A stretch of DNA of 64,000 nucleotides from Stentor coeruleus (taxonomy: Eukaryota > Ciliophora > Heterotrichea > Heterotrichida > Stentoridae): assembly GCA_001970955.1 (NCBI GenBank), contig MPUH01000243.1:1-64000 (forward strand), in the 5' to 3' direction. The notes beneath the pieces are model-generated. The model had not been told where the DNA came from. It worked only from the letters and a program-made list of their open reading frames with translations, and did not search any database. This document shows, one piece after another, positions 51,781-63,694 of this stretch (its first letter is position 1; each line of letters opens with the position of its first letter). Made by a program: the position numbers and the translations under genes.

Positions 51781-54700
51781 CTAATCCTGTAAAATATTAT
51801 GTCTTCTAACCACCCTAAAGCTTTCTTTATAAATAAGTTCAAACGTAATAGCATAACTAAGTTTCTCACTAGCCTGCGAAAATATAAAATACTCATTCTC
51901 AACAGGTAGTTGTAAATGTACCAAACTAAGTTCTTCAGTTTTCTCAAACCTCTTATGTTCATCAAAAAGACTGAAAAAACCCCAAGTGCATCCATAAAAG
52001 TAATAAAAATTCTCCCCAGAATTATCAAACATCCCTTTATCAATAGTAAATCTTTTTTTACTAATCTCGCTTTCATTTATCGTCATAAACTGTAAATGTG
52101 TATGAGTATAAATACCAATAATCCCAAGATTACTAAGGCATATTCCTATAGCTGAAGTTTTAATTCCTTTAATACAATCACTGCTACGAAAATCATGTAT
52201 AAGAATATCCCCATTTTGACCTAAGGAAAAAACCATTTGATAATTTTCTAATCCTCGAATCATGACAATTGATGTTGAATGTCCTAAGAAACGAGAAGCA
52301 AGTTTTAGTTTTAGGTTTTTATCTTGAGATTTAACTTCAGACCAGGAAAAAAGAGATGAGTCGATACTTCCGGTGAATAACAAGTCGGAGATTGTGAAAA
52401 CACTTGATACTAAATCGGTATGGCCAAAAACTGAAGCTTCTAATTGTCCATTTAAAGAGTGGATTTTAAAGGATTTATCAATTTGGTCGCCAGAAACTAA
52501 TCTGTTTTCTCCATAAGTACAATAGAACTCCTGTGAGCTGGGTCGTGAAGGTTGACAACCCTGGAGGATTTTTTCTTTTTTCCTTTCAAATACAACTCTG
52601 TTATTATCAAGTTCGTTTAATGATATTCTTATCGCTGAGATTCTCCCATATACATTTTTGATCAATATTAAAAACTTAGTAGTTACAAGCAAAGCGCATA
52701 TTTCTCCATTAGTTTCACATCCATTCGAAACACATTCTCCAAATTTCCGATACTTATCAAAAATATTCATATCAACAGGTTTAGGGTCTCTTGTTGTATG
52801 TGGGCTTTTAAACAACCTAATCGGTGTTTGGCCAAAATGGACAACCTGATCAACCATACCTTGCATCATAGCCTCACTTTCTGCTGAAGATTCCATCATT
52901 TTACAAAAATTATCCTCATAAGTCATAGGACAAAACAAATTATAAGAATTCTGAGCCTGTTTCCCTTTTTGTTTATACCCAAAAACTAAATCAATCCAAT
53001 TATTTATATTCTGAGACACATAATTCGACTCTAAAGCTAATCTGTGTTTTCTAATAAAATCAATCGGCGATGAAGCCCATCTTGGTAATTCAACACAATC
53101 AACTTCTTCATCATCTTGTTTAGCTCCAAAATCTTCTTCATTAATATTCACAAGTATTTCAGGTAAATAAAACATCTCAGGGACAAGTTCTTTAACATCA
53201 CCATTAATCCCTTGACCACTTTCCCAAGAAGCTTGTATTGAATGAAAAAGCCTATCAGCTATATCAAATTTTCCCCCTTGAAGGATTTTAGCTTGTGTTG
53301 AAAATGGTTCTAGTCTTACTAAATAATGTAAAACTATAGCTCCACTTGAGTAATGGGATCCAAAATGATAAGGTTGTTCATCAATCCACATAGAAAATCT
53401 TCTGTCTGCTTCTTGTCTTCCAGAATCATTTTGTGCGCCAATAGGAAGTTTAAAATTTCTATACATATGTTGATCTTCTAAGCGAAGTTCAGAACTATGA
53501 TAATCTTTTAGTACCCAAGGGAAGATTGGGTATTGGCTTATGTCGTTAAAAGATCTTGAAGCGAATTTATTGAGGATCATAAGATATTCAAGGTTGCTTA
53601 TAAGACACCGTTTCCATTTTTTTGTGATAGATTTCAAGTATGAGCAACAAATCTCTGATATCAAACGCACATGTTTCCAAGACTTTATAACTTCAAATAC
53701 TGATTCTCGGGTTTCGCTTGTGAAAACATTGAAGAAAAGCGATTTACCTGATTTAAGAAAAACTTCAAAAGCGGTATGCTTATGAATAAACCTTCTATGG
53801 AACACTTCAGCAATTTCTTCAACAATAAAAAATTTCGCTTGTTTCTTTTGTTCTTGAGTAAACTTCAATGCACTACCAAAATACTTACCTTCCAATGGTT
53901 TTTCTTTACCTTCAGATATAAATAATATATAATCCTGAGCTACTTCTAAATCCCCATAAAGACTATAAGAAACTTTTATCCTTTCACATTCAACCTTCAC
54001 CGTTTTTTTCTTTTCAATTATAACATTTTCAGCTAAATCTTCTTCTGGTTCAGCTATATAAGTTCCCTTTTCACTTTCATCTACAGAATCACTAATTGAG
54101 TTTTCAGTACTTGTTGTTATTATTATCGAAGCTTTAAACCTTTGTTCAGTTGGCATACTTATTGTTTTACTCCTTCTAGTAGAAAATCTTTCTTTATGTC
54201 GCTGATGTACACAAGTTGTCATTCTACTTAACAAGTCCATATTCCATCTAAGTTTAACTTTTCCTTTTTCAAAAGCATTTTGGGTTTTATTAAAATAATT
54301 CGTTGTATTGACGAATTTCTGATGGAAGACAAATTTCAGCCTTTCTTCAGTTTCTTTGAAATTCCCATGCCATATTTTCAGCTCTTCTTGTTTAGTTATT
54401 ATAAAAGCATTAAGTTTATATGTGAAATCTTCACTTAAAATTAGTTCTGTGTTTTTAATAGGTTGGATTATATGAGATTTTACCAGTCCTGATACAAAAT
54501 TCAGTTTCATGCTAGTAAAAGCTAATATATAAATATAAACTCTCATAAGCCAATTTGTACTAGAAAACAACTCTTTAAGCATAGCTTGTGAAGTTTTTGC
54601 TTTTGTGAGCATTTCACTTTGTTCGCTAATATGAGTTTGAAAAACCCCAAGGCTTACAGGTATTAATTTATTCATAAGCATTAAAACGCTATTACGTTCC

Positions 54701-57700
54701 ATTTGTGGGCTACGGGAACGGGAGTTGGGGAAAAACAAAAATTTGTATTCTGAGACCATTTTGTAAAAATCTTCAAGTTCTTTATTTGTGATTTTTTTAC
54801 CCCAAGCCACTAAGGTTTTTTCTATATTTGTATCTTGTAAGAAGTTCATAGCAAAAACAATCAGACTTTCATCATTTGATAAACGTACAAGTTCTGTAAG
54901 TTCTGTTAATATATATAAATATAAGAACTCTTCGGTAAACATAAGCTCAGTTTCACGAGTTGGGAATTTAGAATAAGTTATTGAATATCTTTCACATTGA
55001 GAATCACTTAAAAGCTTATCAGATATTTGTTTACCAAGAAGGTCTAAGACTAGAAAATTCTGAGTATTAAGCCCAGCGTTTAGTACAGTTTTCAATAAGT
55101 TCAATAAAGCAGGTGCTGGGGAGATTTGTAAACCTATGAAAATATACTTTAATGCAAGCCTTAGAAACCCCCCTTCTTTCAGATATATATAATCTTCAGT
55201 TTTCGATAATTCTAAAGGTTTCTGTTTTAAAAGTTCATATTGTAAAGTGAAATCCATTCTAGGCAATGGTGGATATGTACAATGAACAAAAGACAAATCC
55301 AAAGCTTGTTGTATAAGACAGTTAATAACAGAAGTTAACAATTCAATATTAATTTCCCCTTTACCAGATACTTCAGGGTTTAAAATATCTTCTACTATAC
55401 TGCAAAAATCTAAAAACCTTGGCCCTTCAGCTATAAATTTATCATTCATCACACTATGAAGGACTTGTTTATAGAAATTCAAACCTGAATTAACTTCATT
55501 TTTACTTATAGCTAAGACAAAATGTCTTAGTTTCTGTATAAACATATTACAACTTGAATGGGCAAAAAACTTCAACCCAAGAGATACTGCTGAATCTGGT
55601 TCGGTATAATAAGCTTCAATAAGCCAACTTGGAAAATTCTCTCTTTCAACAATCATTGCACAAAACTGATAATCACTAGTAGCTTTATAGAGTTCTTCTT
55701 TTACAGATTCTTTTAACACAGCGAATCTTTTTGTTATAATATCGATAAACATGATAAAAAAATTAGCATCTTCAGTTGAAGCTAATGTAAATGAGTATAT
55801 GACAATATCCATAAGTGCTTGGAAAATCTCAAGACTTAAGGATTTATCGAGTTTTGTGTCTATAACATTAAGGGCAAATCTTAAGATATCTTTAGGTAAA
55901 GGGTTTTTACGTGCTTTTTTACCTTCAGTAACCATTGAGACCATGATACCTTTTACAACTCTTAAAACCCCAGCTTGGACTGAAGGTGTTTGTATCCATT
56001 CCATAAAATGAAGGATTAAAAATATTAGGTCTGAAGTACATTTTTTATCAATTTCAACAAGACTGAGCTCTTCTAAGAACATTTCCATAGCTTCAGGACA
56101 ATCACGGATCATTTTAAATAGAAGAAAAGCTACGGCGTCAAGGTTTTCGCTATTGAATTTTTCCCCACCACGAGGGAGAATACGTGTGAAGAAATCTGTT
56201 AGATAAGAACTGTGAGATGGGGATAAAGACATTATATGAGAATAAAGATAAGCACAGTTAGCTAGTTTGCATTGAATGTGTGAGGTTATATGTTGAGAAA
56301 TTATGGACATGTAGCTGGTGTGTAATTCGGATGGAAGATTTGACCAGAACTCTGTATTGCAAAGCATACTGAAGAATACTTGCTCTCTGTATTGAGGCTT
56401 CCAAGACAAGTTTTCCAACATCGCATTGACAACTTCTAATAAATCTTCATTAGGTACAACAATATTCTCTAGCATACTAGAAAGCATTTCGAAAAAATCA
56501 GAAGGAATTAAAATTTCTAATGAGCTTGCTCTAGTAAATATCTCAACAAATTTTAATATTTTTAATATCAAAGAATTATCAACCAAATTGTCATGAATTA
56601 TTGACACAATTAATGGTAAACCACCAAGTAAGGCTAAAGAATGGATTATATTGGTCCCATTAAAAAGAACAGCATTTTTTATTATTTTGATATTTTCAGG
56701 ATATATATGTGTATAATGGGTAAAATAATGAAAATGCACAGATTTGTAGAGATCTTTAGGAACTTTGTCTAGGTTTTGATGAATTGAATAGGGTTCAGGA
56801 GTGAAGATTAAGTGAAGATCATCGAAGATAGAAGTGACAAACTGGAAATCTGTCAAAAATTTATTGAGGATGACGAAAAATCTTAATCGGCCTATAAAAG
56901 ATTGTGAGCAGTCGGAGTTGTTACCTAGAGAAAGGTTGTTAAACCCATTTGTTATATTGATAATTTTACCTTCTGTTTTTTTCCCGCATATTTTCCCATT
57001 AACAATAACTTCCAAACTACTAACACTGCTTATAATTTTATTCCACAACTGCATACAAATACATATAAAATTCCATTCACCCTTTCTAATTACCTTATCT
57101 GTCTGGACTTTAAACTGAACTTTCTTATCGCACATATACACAATTTCTAAACTTTTCCTAACCACACAAACTGTAAATTCTGTTTTCCCTTCAAAAAAAC
57201 TCAAGATTGTCCCGCTTTTACTTTTTTCTATAAAAACCTGTAAAACAATTGTAAAATCCTTTTTCGGTAAAAAATCAAAACTCTCAGCTTCAAATCTCAA
57301 AGTGTTTTTCCCCCCTGAAAACAATATAAAATTACAGGTATCCAATAAAAACTTTGGGCTTTTCTCATTATTATCTTCTGAGTTCCTAATAAAACATTTA
57401 GAAATTCCTTCATTTAATCCATCAAACAACATCAATTGTTTATCTAAATTCAGCCCACAAGCTATATTCATAACATATTTAAGATCCAAAGGTGAAATAT
57501 GAAAACCACAAGTTTTACTTAATGCCTTTTGTATAAAATCAAGAATTTCTGGGTTTTCGCTATGTTTCAACCCTTCTACCAAAATTTTTACAGCTGAATT
57601 CATACTGAAAATCCCAGCGTTATAAGATTTTTCAAGCATTTTAAGAGTAAAATGTGAAAAATCATTATAAACATAGCAAAGCATAGTTAGCAATAAAGGG

Positions 57701-59841
57701 ATAATTTTATCATTGACGATTTCATGAGCATTTTCTAGATTCCTACAATCAAATAGTATTAATAATAGTATTTCAATAACTTTATTGCATATTTCAGGAC
57801 GTTTTTCTTTGTTTTTTTCATCAGAAATCATTTTTGCCAAAGCATCGATACCAAGTTCTGGGAATTTTTCTTGACTAAAACTATTATCTTGTATAACAAA
57901 ACGTACACATTCCATTGTTGACTGCCAAATAAGATCAGTTTGTTCTTCTTCAAAACTCCCTTCAAGTATTTCCCTTAAGATTTTTAGTAACCCTGCTTTT
58001 AAAAAATGCACTTGGCATGTTTTTTTATAAAACGAGTCTTTAAGGATATCTTGAATACCTTCTAAAAGTCTTTTTTTCACATCAAAAGTTTTACCATTTT
58101 TAAGCATTTGTACGTAACGATTATAAGATTGAGTATTTTCTTTTCTCATAAGAAGAAACAAACAAGTTAAAACATATTCCGATATGCTTTGGTCATATAT
58201 TAAACTTTCTTGTAACATCAAAGAAACGAGTTTTTCTGAGACTTCGCTTGGGATACTAATATCATACATACAAATGATAGATTTTACCATAACAAAAAAC
58301 TCAGTTAAAAATTCACTATTTTTCGATGAAGTATGCAAAGAAACTATACCTTCAAACATTTCTTCAAGAAGTCCATTACTTATATATAATTCTAATAACA
58401 TAGGATTAGATTCAAACTGTTCATGAATCCATCCATTCATTTTCCTTAAATACGTAATATCACTCTGATTCAATTTAATCTGTCTAACAACTGCAGCAGA
58501 AATCCATTCATAATTCCCTGTATCTGCACTTAAATACTTCCATATTAAATCCCAAGTCTCTTTCGCTGCTTGACCAATTTCTGAAATTCCATCAATCTGA
58601 AAAAAGTTATTAGAAAATAATAAACCAATAAGCCCACAGTCACTAAGTTTGGTTTTCTTAAGCCCTATAGACAAGTATTTATATAAAAATTGCATGGTAA
58701 AAGCTTGTAAAGATGGCTCAAGGGTTGTGACAAGCTCAGAAATTTCCTATTTCGAAGTTACAGTTTGCAAAAATATTGAACTCAACAATAAAGGAAAAGC
58801 TTCTAATTCGCTATGGATTAAATAATTCGACACCAACTCATAAATCTGCATAAAAAGTCTTCCAAGTACGCTTTCATCATCTTCAAAACAACAACTGCTG
58901 GTTTTGATTTTATTTCTATAAAACTCTAAAACGCAAAAAAACACTAAAATCCTTATTTTATCTGCCTGGTACTTGACAAAATGCCGACATGTATCTAATT
59001 TCGCTGTAAGTGCACAGTTTGTATTCAATAAACTAAACGCGGCAATGGACTTTTCAAAGCATATTCCTAACTGGACACCAAAAATCTCAGTCTTAGGCCG
59101 ATTATTAAACTCATTAACAATATGCTGAAAATACAAAGGTAAAGTTTGAGAGAAAATATCATTCGGCACAGTATTCGTTAAGAATTTAGCTAATTTTGAT
59201 AAAGCTACAGATATATACAAAATCATGTCTGTATACATATTCGACCTTATAACCCTACTTTCTATACTAACCCTTGTATCACTAAGACAATATTCCGTTT
59301 GAGCTAAATCTTTAAGTTCTGGTTTACTAAGAAGTTCATTAAAAAGCCCAGTAAAACTTAAAAAAATCTTTTGAATCCAAGCCGAGTCTTGATGCTCAGA
59401 TTTTTTCCTTCTTGATAATGCTAAATGATATAATGCATCAATAAGTGCATATGATACATTTATGATTATAGGATTAATTTCATATGTTTTGATTTCTCCT
59501 AGAAATAGACAAAGCTGGGTTATTAGATGTGATGGGACTATAAATAATGAAGAACTTAAAAGGATTTGAAGAAGCTGCAAACATGGGATATAAAATTCTA
59601 AGTTGTTTAGTGGGTCCATTGTGCTTAAGAAATGGAATAATGTTGTTTGCAGATCTTTTGGTAAGGTAAAATTTTGGATAGGCTTTTCGTTTAGTTCTAC
59701 AGCGCAAGTACGAGCCACGGCTGCAAAGAGTTCTAGGGATTTATGCTCGGAATAGACAGAAAAGGCTTCATGTGTTGCTGGGATGTCGGCGAAAGTCATG
59801 CTTCTAGCACGGGATAGTTGCGATCGATCGTGATATGCCAT
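51781..59841 (-). CDS. BEACH-WD40 protein (LRBA/neurobeachin/LYST type), one intron
   Basis: Two long frames join across intron 58747-58761 (sense GTAACTTCGAAATAG, phase 0) into one 2681-residue protein (exon 1 58762-59841, exon 2 51781-58746). Domains: alpha-helical armadillo-like N-terminal 800 residues; a concanavalin-A-like beta domain at about 830-1010 (FTIVLQVFIE, IGRLRFFVIL); a helical middle; PH-BEACH at about 1910-2050; BEACH at about 2065-2345 (NLEYLMILNKFASRSFNDIS, YPIFPWVL, HYSSGAIVLHYLVRLEPFS, ELVPEMFYLPEIL); and WD40 repeats to the end. BEACH proteins control membrane traffic of vesicles and lysosome-related organelles. Largest gene in the window. Confidence 0.94.
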
Positions 59842-60579
59842 TTATTATGAGAATTTTTTAGTTTTGTTGGGAAGATGAAGTTTTTTGTGGGAAGGATGGA
59901 GGATTAAATGTTTTTATGGGGATTATTTAGTGAAGGAAAGGATGATTGTGATGGAGAGGAGGATTTTTATATTTGTGTTTAATGATGTTAGATTTGGATT
60001 TTGAATTAAGTTAAAGATTAGGTGAAATTTATGTGTTGTATATGGCTAAAGATATTAAAGTATTGATGTTAATGAATAAAGTTTGATACTTTTTTATTCG
60101 TTTTTGGAGATGTATGTGTATTGGGTTGAAGTTTGATGAATTTTATCACTAGAGTAAATAAAAGGTCAACCAGCGATTAATCGATAAGATTCGCACTAAG
60201 ATTTGTATAAGGGAAAAAAATTCAAAATCTTCACCAACACGTATCTGAACTTTTTCTTATTTATATCCTTACAATAATTATTTTCAATTGCATTATTCTC
60301 ATAAATTTTTAATTAATCCACACTTTAATCATCATGCAGATAGCATTTTTCTCCTAAGTTCTAAATCATAAAAATCTAACATTCTTTTTATAGCCATCCA
60401 CCTTCAGTATTCATTTAAATTTCCATCCTCAAAAAAATCAAATTCTTGATAGTAACTCATAAGAAACTAAAAAAAATATACTACTTACAACAATATCAAG
60501 AAAACCCTAACAAGAATATCAAACTATAATATTAATCTATTATATCTATTCATATTTTAAGTAGAGTAATTTTATAATG
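59842..60579. other. Intergenic region between two minus-strand genes, 738 bp
   Basis: No gene seen. G-rich on + to about 60150 (5' flank of the BEACH gene), C-rich from about 60180 to 60579 (3' flank of the phosphatase-like gene). Confidence 0.5.
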
Positions 60580-61707
60580 TTATAAAGTCTGCTTACTCCG
60601 CTTTTTCATATGTCCAAACGACGCACCTTTAGATGGATTAAAAGTACTTGCTCTCTTATCAGTACCTTTAGGAGATGAAGCTCTTTTCTGTGGAGCAGTA
60701 GTCGGCCTTGATACTTTTGCAATAATTTCATCTCGACTGTTTTTCTTACTAGTCCTACTTCCTGTCCCAAGAACCTTAAGAGTATTTCTTTTAGGTTCTT
60801 CTCTTTCTATCAACCCTCTCGCAGCACTTATCGCTTCTTTTACAAGCCTATTATCATTTCTATTAAGACTTGCTGATCTCATTTGTCCTTTATCTGCATT
60901 TTCATCTCTTATCCCTTTATTAAAGTTTCCTTTTGAAATAGATGTTTTTTCTTTTATAGTCATCAAATTGAACACTGGGACTTTTTTTTCTTTTTTATCT
61001 GTACCTTTTAAACATGAACGTATTGTAGCGAAACCAGATTCAATTTTGTTTTTAGCTTTAAGGTTTATAGTTTCAGTGTTTGAATCTTCCCATTTTATCA
61101 GACATTGACCATCAGGCTGATTGTTTTGTATATGATAATCAGTCTGTCCTCCTATTCGAGCATTCATGAAAGTATTCCTTAATATGAGTTCTTCACCATT
61201 TTCTAGGACTTGATCCCATTGGTCAGTACGAGGGATTTTTGAATTGCGAGAAAGTCTAGCTTCGAAACTCCCGAGCTGTGTGAGAAACCCGGGGTTCAAG
61301 TCTAAGTCAGGTCTACGAAAAGCGATGAAATCTAAGCTTTTATATAAGCTCCACATGTATTTTTTCATTAGATATGCGGTGACTATGCAAACACATCTTG
61401 ATACTCCTCTTACTGAATGAACAAGGATGCTTTCACCAGTTTCAAGCCCTTGTTCTATGAACTGATAAATCATGTTCAAGTTTTTATCTGAACTATCTAA
61501 TATTATCTGATTCTCAGTGTCAAACCAACCAAATGACAAATAGTGAACACCAATTGGCTCCCAATGATTCGGTACTTGTCTGAAAGCACAATTCACTATT
61601 CTTGTAACTTTGTTAGCGACTACAAATTCTAAGTCCTGGGCAGCGAATTCATCACCTATGAAAAGCCCATCTTTTACCTTAAAAGCTCCTACTAACACTG
61701 ATTCCAT
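60580..61707 (-). CDS. Dual-specificity phosphatase-like pseudophosphatase (catalytic Cys replaced by Ser)
   Basis: This is a 375-residue intronless protein. Residues 1-160 are a DUSP domain: LFIGDEFAAQDLE, VTRIVNCA, HYLSFGWFDTENQ, ILVHSVRGVSRC and PDLDLNPGFLTQL. The active-site HCxxGxxR loop reads HSVRGVSR, with a TCA codon at 61414-61416, so the nucleophilic Cys is Ser. As in STYX, which also lacks the Cys, it probably binds phosphorylated MAPK-like partners without cleaving phosphate. The C-terminal 200 residues are basic and disordered (KRASSPKGTDKRASTF). Confidence 0.88.
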   Translation of the reverse strand: MESVLVGAFKVKDGLFIGDEFAAQDLEFVVANKVTRIVNCAFRQVPNHWEPIGVHYLSFGWFDTENQIILDSSDKNLNMIYQFIEQGLETGESILVHSVRGVSRCVCIVTAYLMKKYMWSLYKSLDFIAFRRPDLDLNPGFLTQLGSFEARLSRNSKIPRTDQWDQVLENGEELILRNTFMNARIGGQTDYHIQNNQPDGQCLIKWEDSNTETINLKAKNKIESGFATIRSCLKGTDKKEKKVPVFNLMTIKEKTSISKGNFNKGIRDENADKGQMRSASLNRNDNRLVKEAISAARGLIEREEPKRNTLKVLGTGSRTSKKNSRDEIIAKVSRPTTAPQKRASSPKGTDKRASTFNPSKGASFGHMKKRSKQTL

Positions 61708-61888
61708 TACTATGTAATTTATATAAAACCTCTTATCAAATAAAACACCAATCCTATAACAATAATCTAATAATCCAATCTAAAAAGGGTAAAGTTTGAT
61801 AATAAATTCACATATATTACAAGATAGAAATATAAAAACTATTTAAGAATTAAAGAAAAGTTCACGAGTTTCAAATAAACATTTTTGA

Positions 61889-63202
61889 ATGAATCCATTT
61901 TCTTTGCCGATTACAGATCCAGAACTATACCTGATGAGAGAAAAGCAGCGAATAGAAGAACGAGCGAGTACTGCTGGACAAAGGTTAATACCGGTGTATA
62001 TGAGACAGAGTAAGAAAACTAGTCAAATACAAGATGAGTTGAGAAGACCAAATTCCCCATTAGATCAATCATTCAAAAAAAATCAGCGAAGTAAGAGTTT
62101 TAATCGAGAAAATATACAAGAGCTGATTTTGAGAAAAAGGGAAATTTTGCTGACTAAAAAGAAAATTGAAAACAGGAAAAATAGTATATCCTCTCTTGAT
62201 ACCATAACACAATCGCGTGAAGAGGAACATAAAAAAGCCGCCAAATGCTTGGAAGATAATCTTTTGCGTGTTGAGAAATACGAAGAAAACCTGAAGACAG
62301 AAGCTAAAAGAAGGGCTGATATGGCTGATAAAAAAACTAAAGAAAGAATTGAAAAACAAATAGAAATTAATGAGCTACAACAAGAAATCGACCATTTGTA
62401 TGGATTATACGAAAGAAACACCGAAGAACTCCGTCAATTATTAATCCTCAAAGCTTTTGTCGAAGAACTTTCAGCATCACCTGAGCCTGAAAAATCCTCT
62501 ACATTCATGACTGAAAACTTTGAAAGTCTTTATTCATCTAACAACTTATTACAAAGCATAATGTCCTTAGAAAAAATAAATTTATTTCTAATCCAACAAG
62601 CTCAAGAAGGAGAAATCAATCTAGAAAACCTAAAATCCAAAAACAATAACGAAATTAAACAACTTGAAAATGATAATGAACAAGTTATTACAAATATTAA
62701 AACTATTGAAAGGAATAAAGAAATACTTAGCACAAAACTAATTGGGATGTTAGATGAACATGTAGAAAAACCATTAATTAGTTTTGAAATTATGAAAAAT
62801 ATTCATGATTCTTTAGTTGATATTTTTTTGACTATAGGTGGAGATATGGGGACTTATCCTTCAGATTTTGAAATGCTTGAAACTTTAGAGAATTCGATAC
62901 GTGCAGAGATTGATAAATCAAAATTACTTGGAGAAGAAGGACTTAGGCTTAAAGAAAAAGAAGTTGATAAACTTAGAAGGGTGAGAAATGTTGAAAATCT
63001 TAAGTCTAAAGAGATTGAAAAAGCTAAAGAAATATCAGAAACTTTAGACAGGAGGAAGAAGAAGGTTATTAAAAAAACGGGAAGAGTTGGAATGGAAAGA
63101 AGTAAAATACCTGAGAAAGTTAAGGAAAAAATAAAGGTAGAAATCCCACAAGAAATTTTGGACAGGAGAGAGTTTTTAGAAGAATATATCCCTTATCCTT
63201 AA
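61889..63202 (+). CDS. Coiled-coil protein, unrecognised
   Basis: This is a 437-residue intronless protein. Coiled coil covers about 75-195 and 230-405, rich in Glu, Lys and Arg. The N-terminus is basic with Ser (RSKSFNRENIQ), and the C-terminus ends FLEEYIPYP. No sure family; the layout is common in axonemal or basal-body proteins. It converges on the next gene with 63 bp between stops. Confidence 0.75.
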   Translation: MNPFSLPITDPELYLMREKQRIEERASTAGQRLIPVYMRQSKKTSQIQDELRRPNSPLDQSFKKNQRSKSFNRENIQELILRKREILLTKKKIENRKNSISSLDTITQSREEEHKKAAKCLEDNLLRVEKYEENLKTEAKRRADMADKKTKERIEKQIEINELQQEIDHLYGLYERNTEELRQLLILKAFVEELSASPEPEKSSTFMTENFESLYSSNNLLQSIMSLEKINLFLIQQAQEGEINLENLKSKNNNEIKQLENDNEQVITNIKTIERNKEILSTKLIGMLDEHVEKPLISFEIMKNIHDSLVDIFLTIGGDMGTYPSDFEMLETLENSIRAEIDKSKLLGEEGLRLKEKEVDKLRRVRNVENLKSKEIEKAKEISETLDRRKKKVIKKTGRVGMERSKIPEKVKEKIKVEIPQEILDRREFLEEYIPYP

Positions 63203-63265
63203 ATGTTAATTAGTCTTGGGATTTTCGCAAGTTCTTCCTTAGTTAGATTCTATCCCAAATATAAA

Positions 63266-63553
63266 TTACATTTCTTCAATATCAGCTTCTTCATAAAAAA
63301 TACTATTGTATGTGCAGTCTTTATCTTCTTCAGCACAATTTGTTAATAAGTCAAACACAGAAAGATTCTGTAAATATTTGCAGCTAAGAGTCACTCTTTC
63401 TTGTAAGAAAAGATTGCTTTATAATTTATACTATTTCATTTGATTAGTGGCAAATGTTCGAATAGGGAACCTTGCAGATGTATATCTAATGTTTCTGCAG
63501 CTAAATAGTTTTTACTGATTCGCTAGTCTGATTGCATTCATCAATCCTCTCAT
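63266..63553 (-). CDS. 85-residue mitochondrial protein with two introns
   Basis: Exons 63516-63553, 63432-63500 and 63266-63416 join across introns 63501-63515 (sense GTAAAAACTATTTAG) and 63417-63431 (sense GTATAAATTATAAAG), both phase 2 with in-frame stops. The product begins MRGLMNAIRLANHCRNIRYT and continues ARFPIRTFATN, rich in Arg and free of acids like a mitochondrial presequence. Then come LQERVTLSCKYLQNLSVFDL and an acidic C-terminus with four Cys in the whole protein. All three exons and both introns agree in frame, and the total length is divisible by three. No family recognised. Confidence 0.75.
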
Positions 63554-63694
63554 AGCCGCTATTTTTATTAATAAACCATTTCTACTTTAGCATAACCAGG
63601 ATTTTGAATAAACTTCTTATTATATTTTCCAAATTGGTTAATACAGGATTAGTATTAATATGAGAGCCACTATAGACTCTTCCATAATTTTATT
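63554..63694. promoter_or_regulatory. 141-bp divergent promoter region
   Basis: Lies between the start codons of the mitochondrial protein and the right-edge gene. AT-rich; each start has an AT-only context. Confidence 0.45.
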
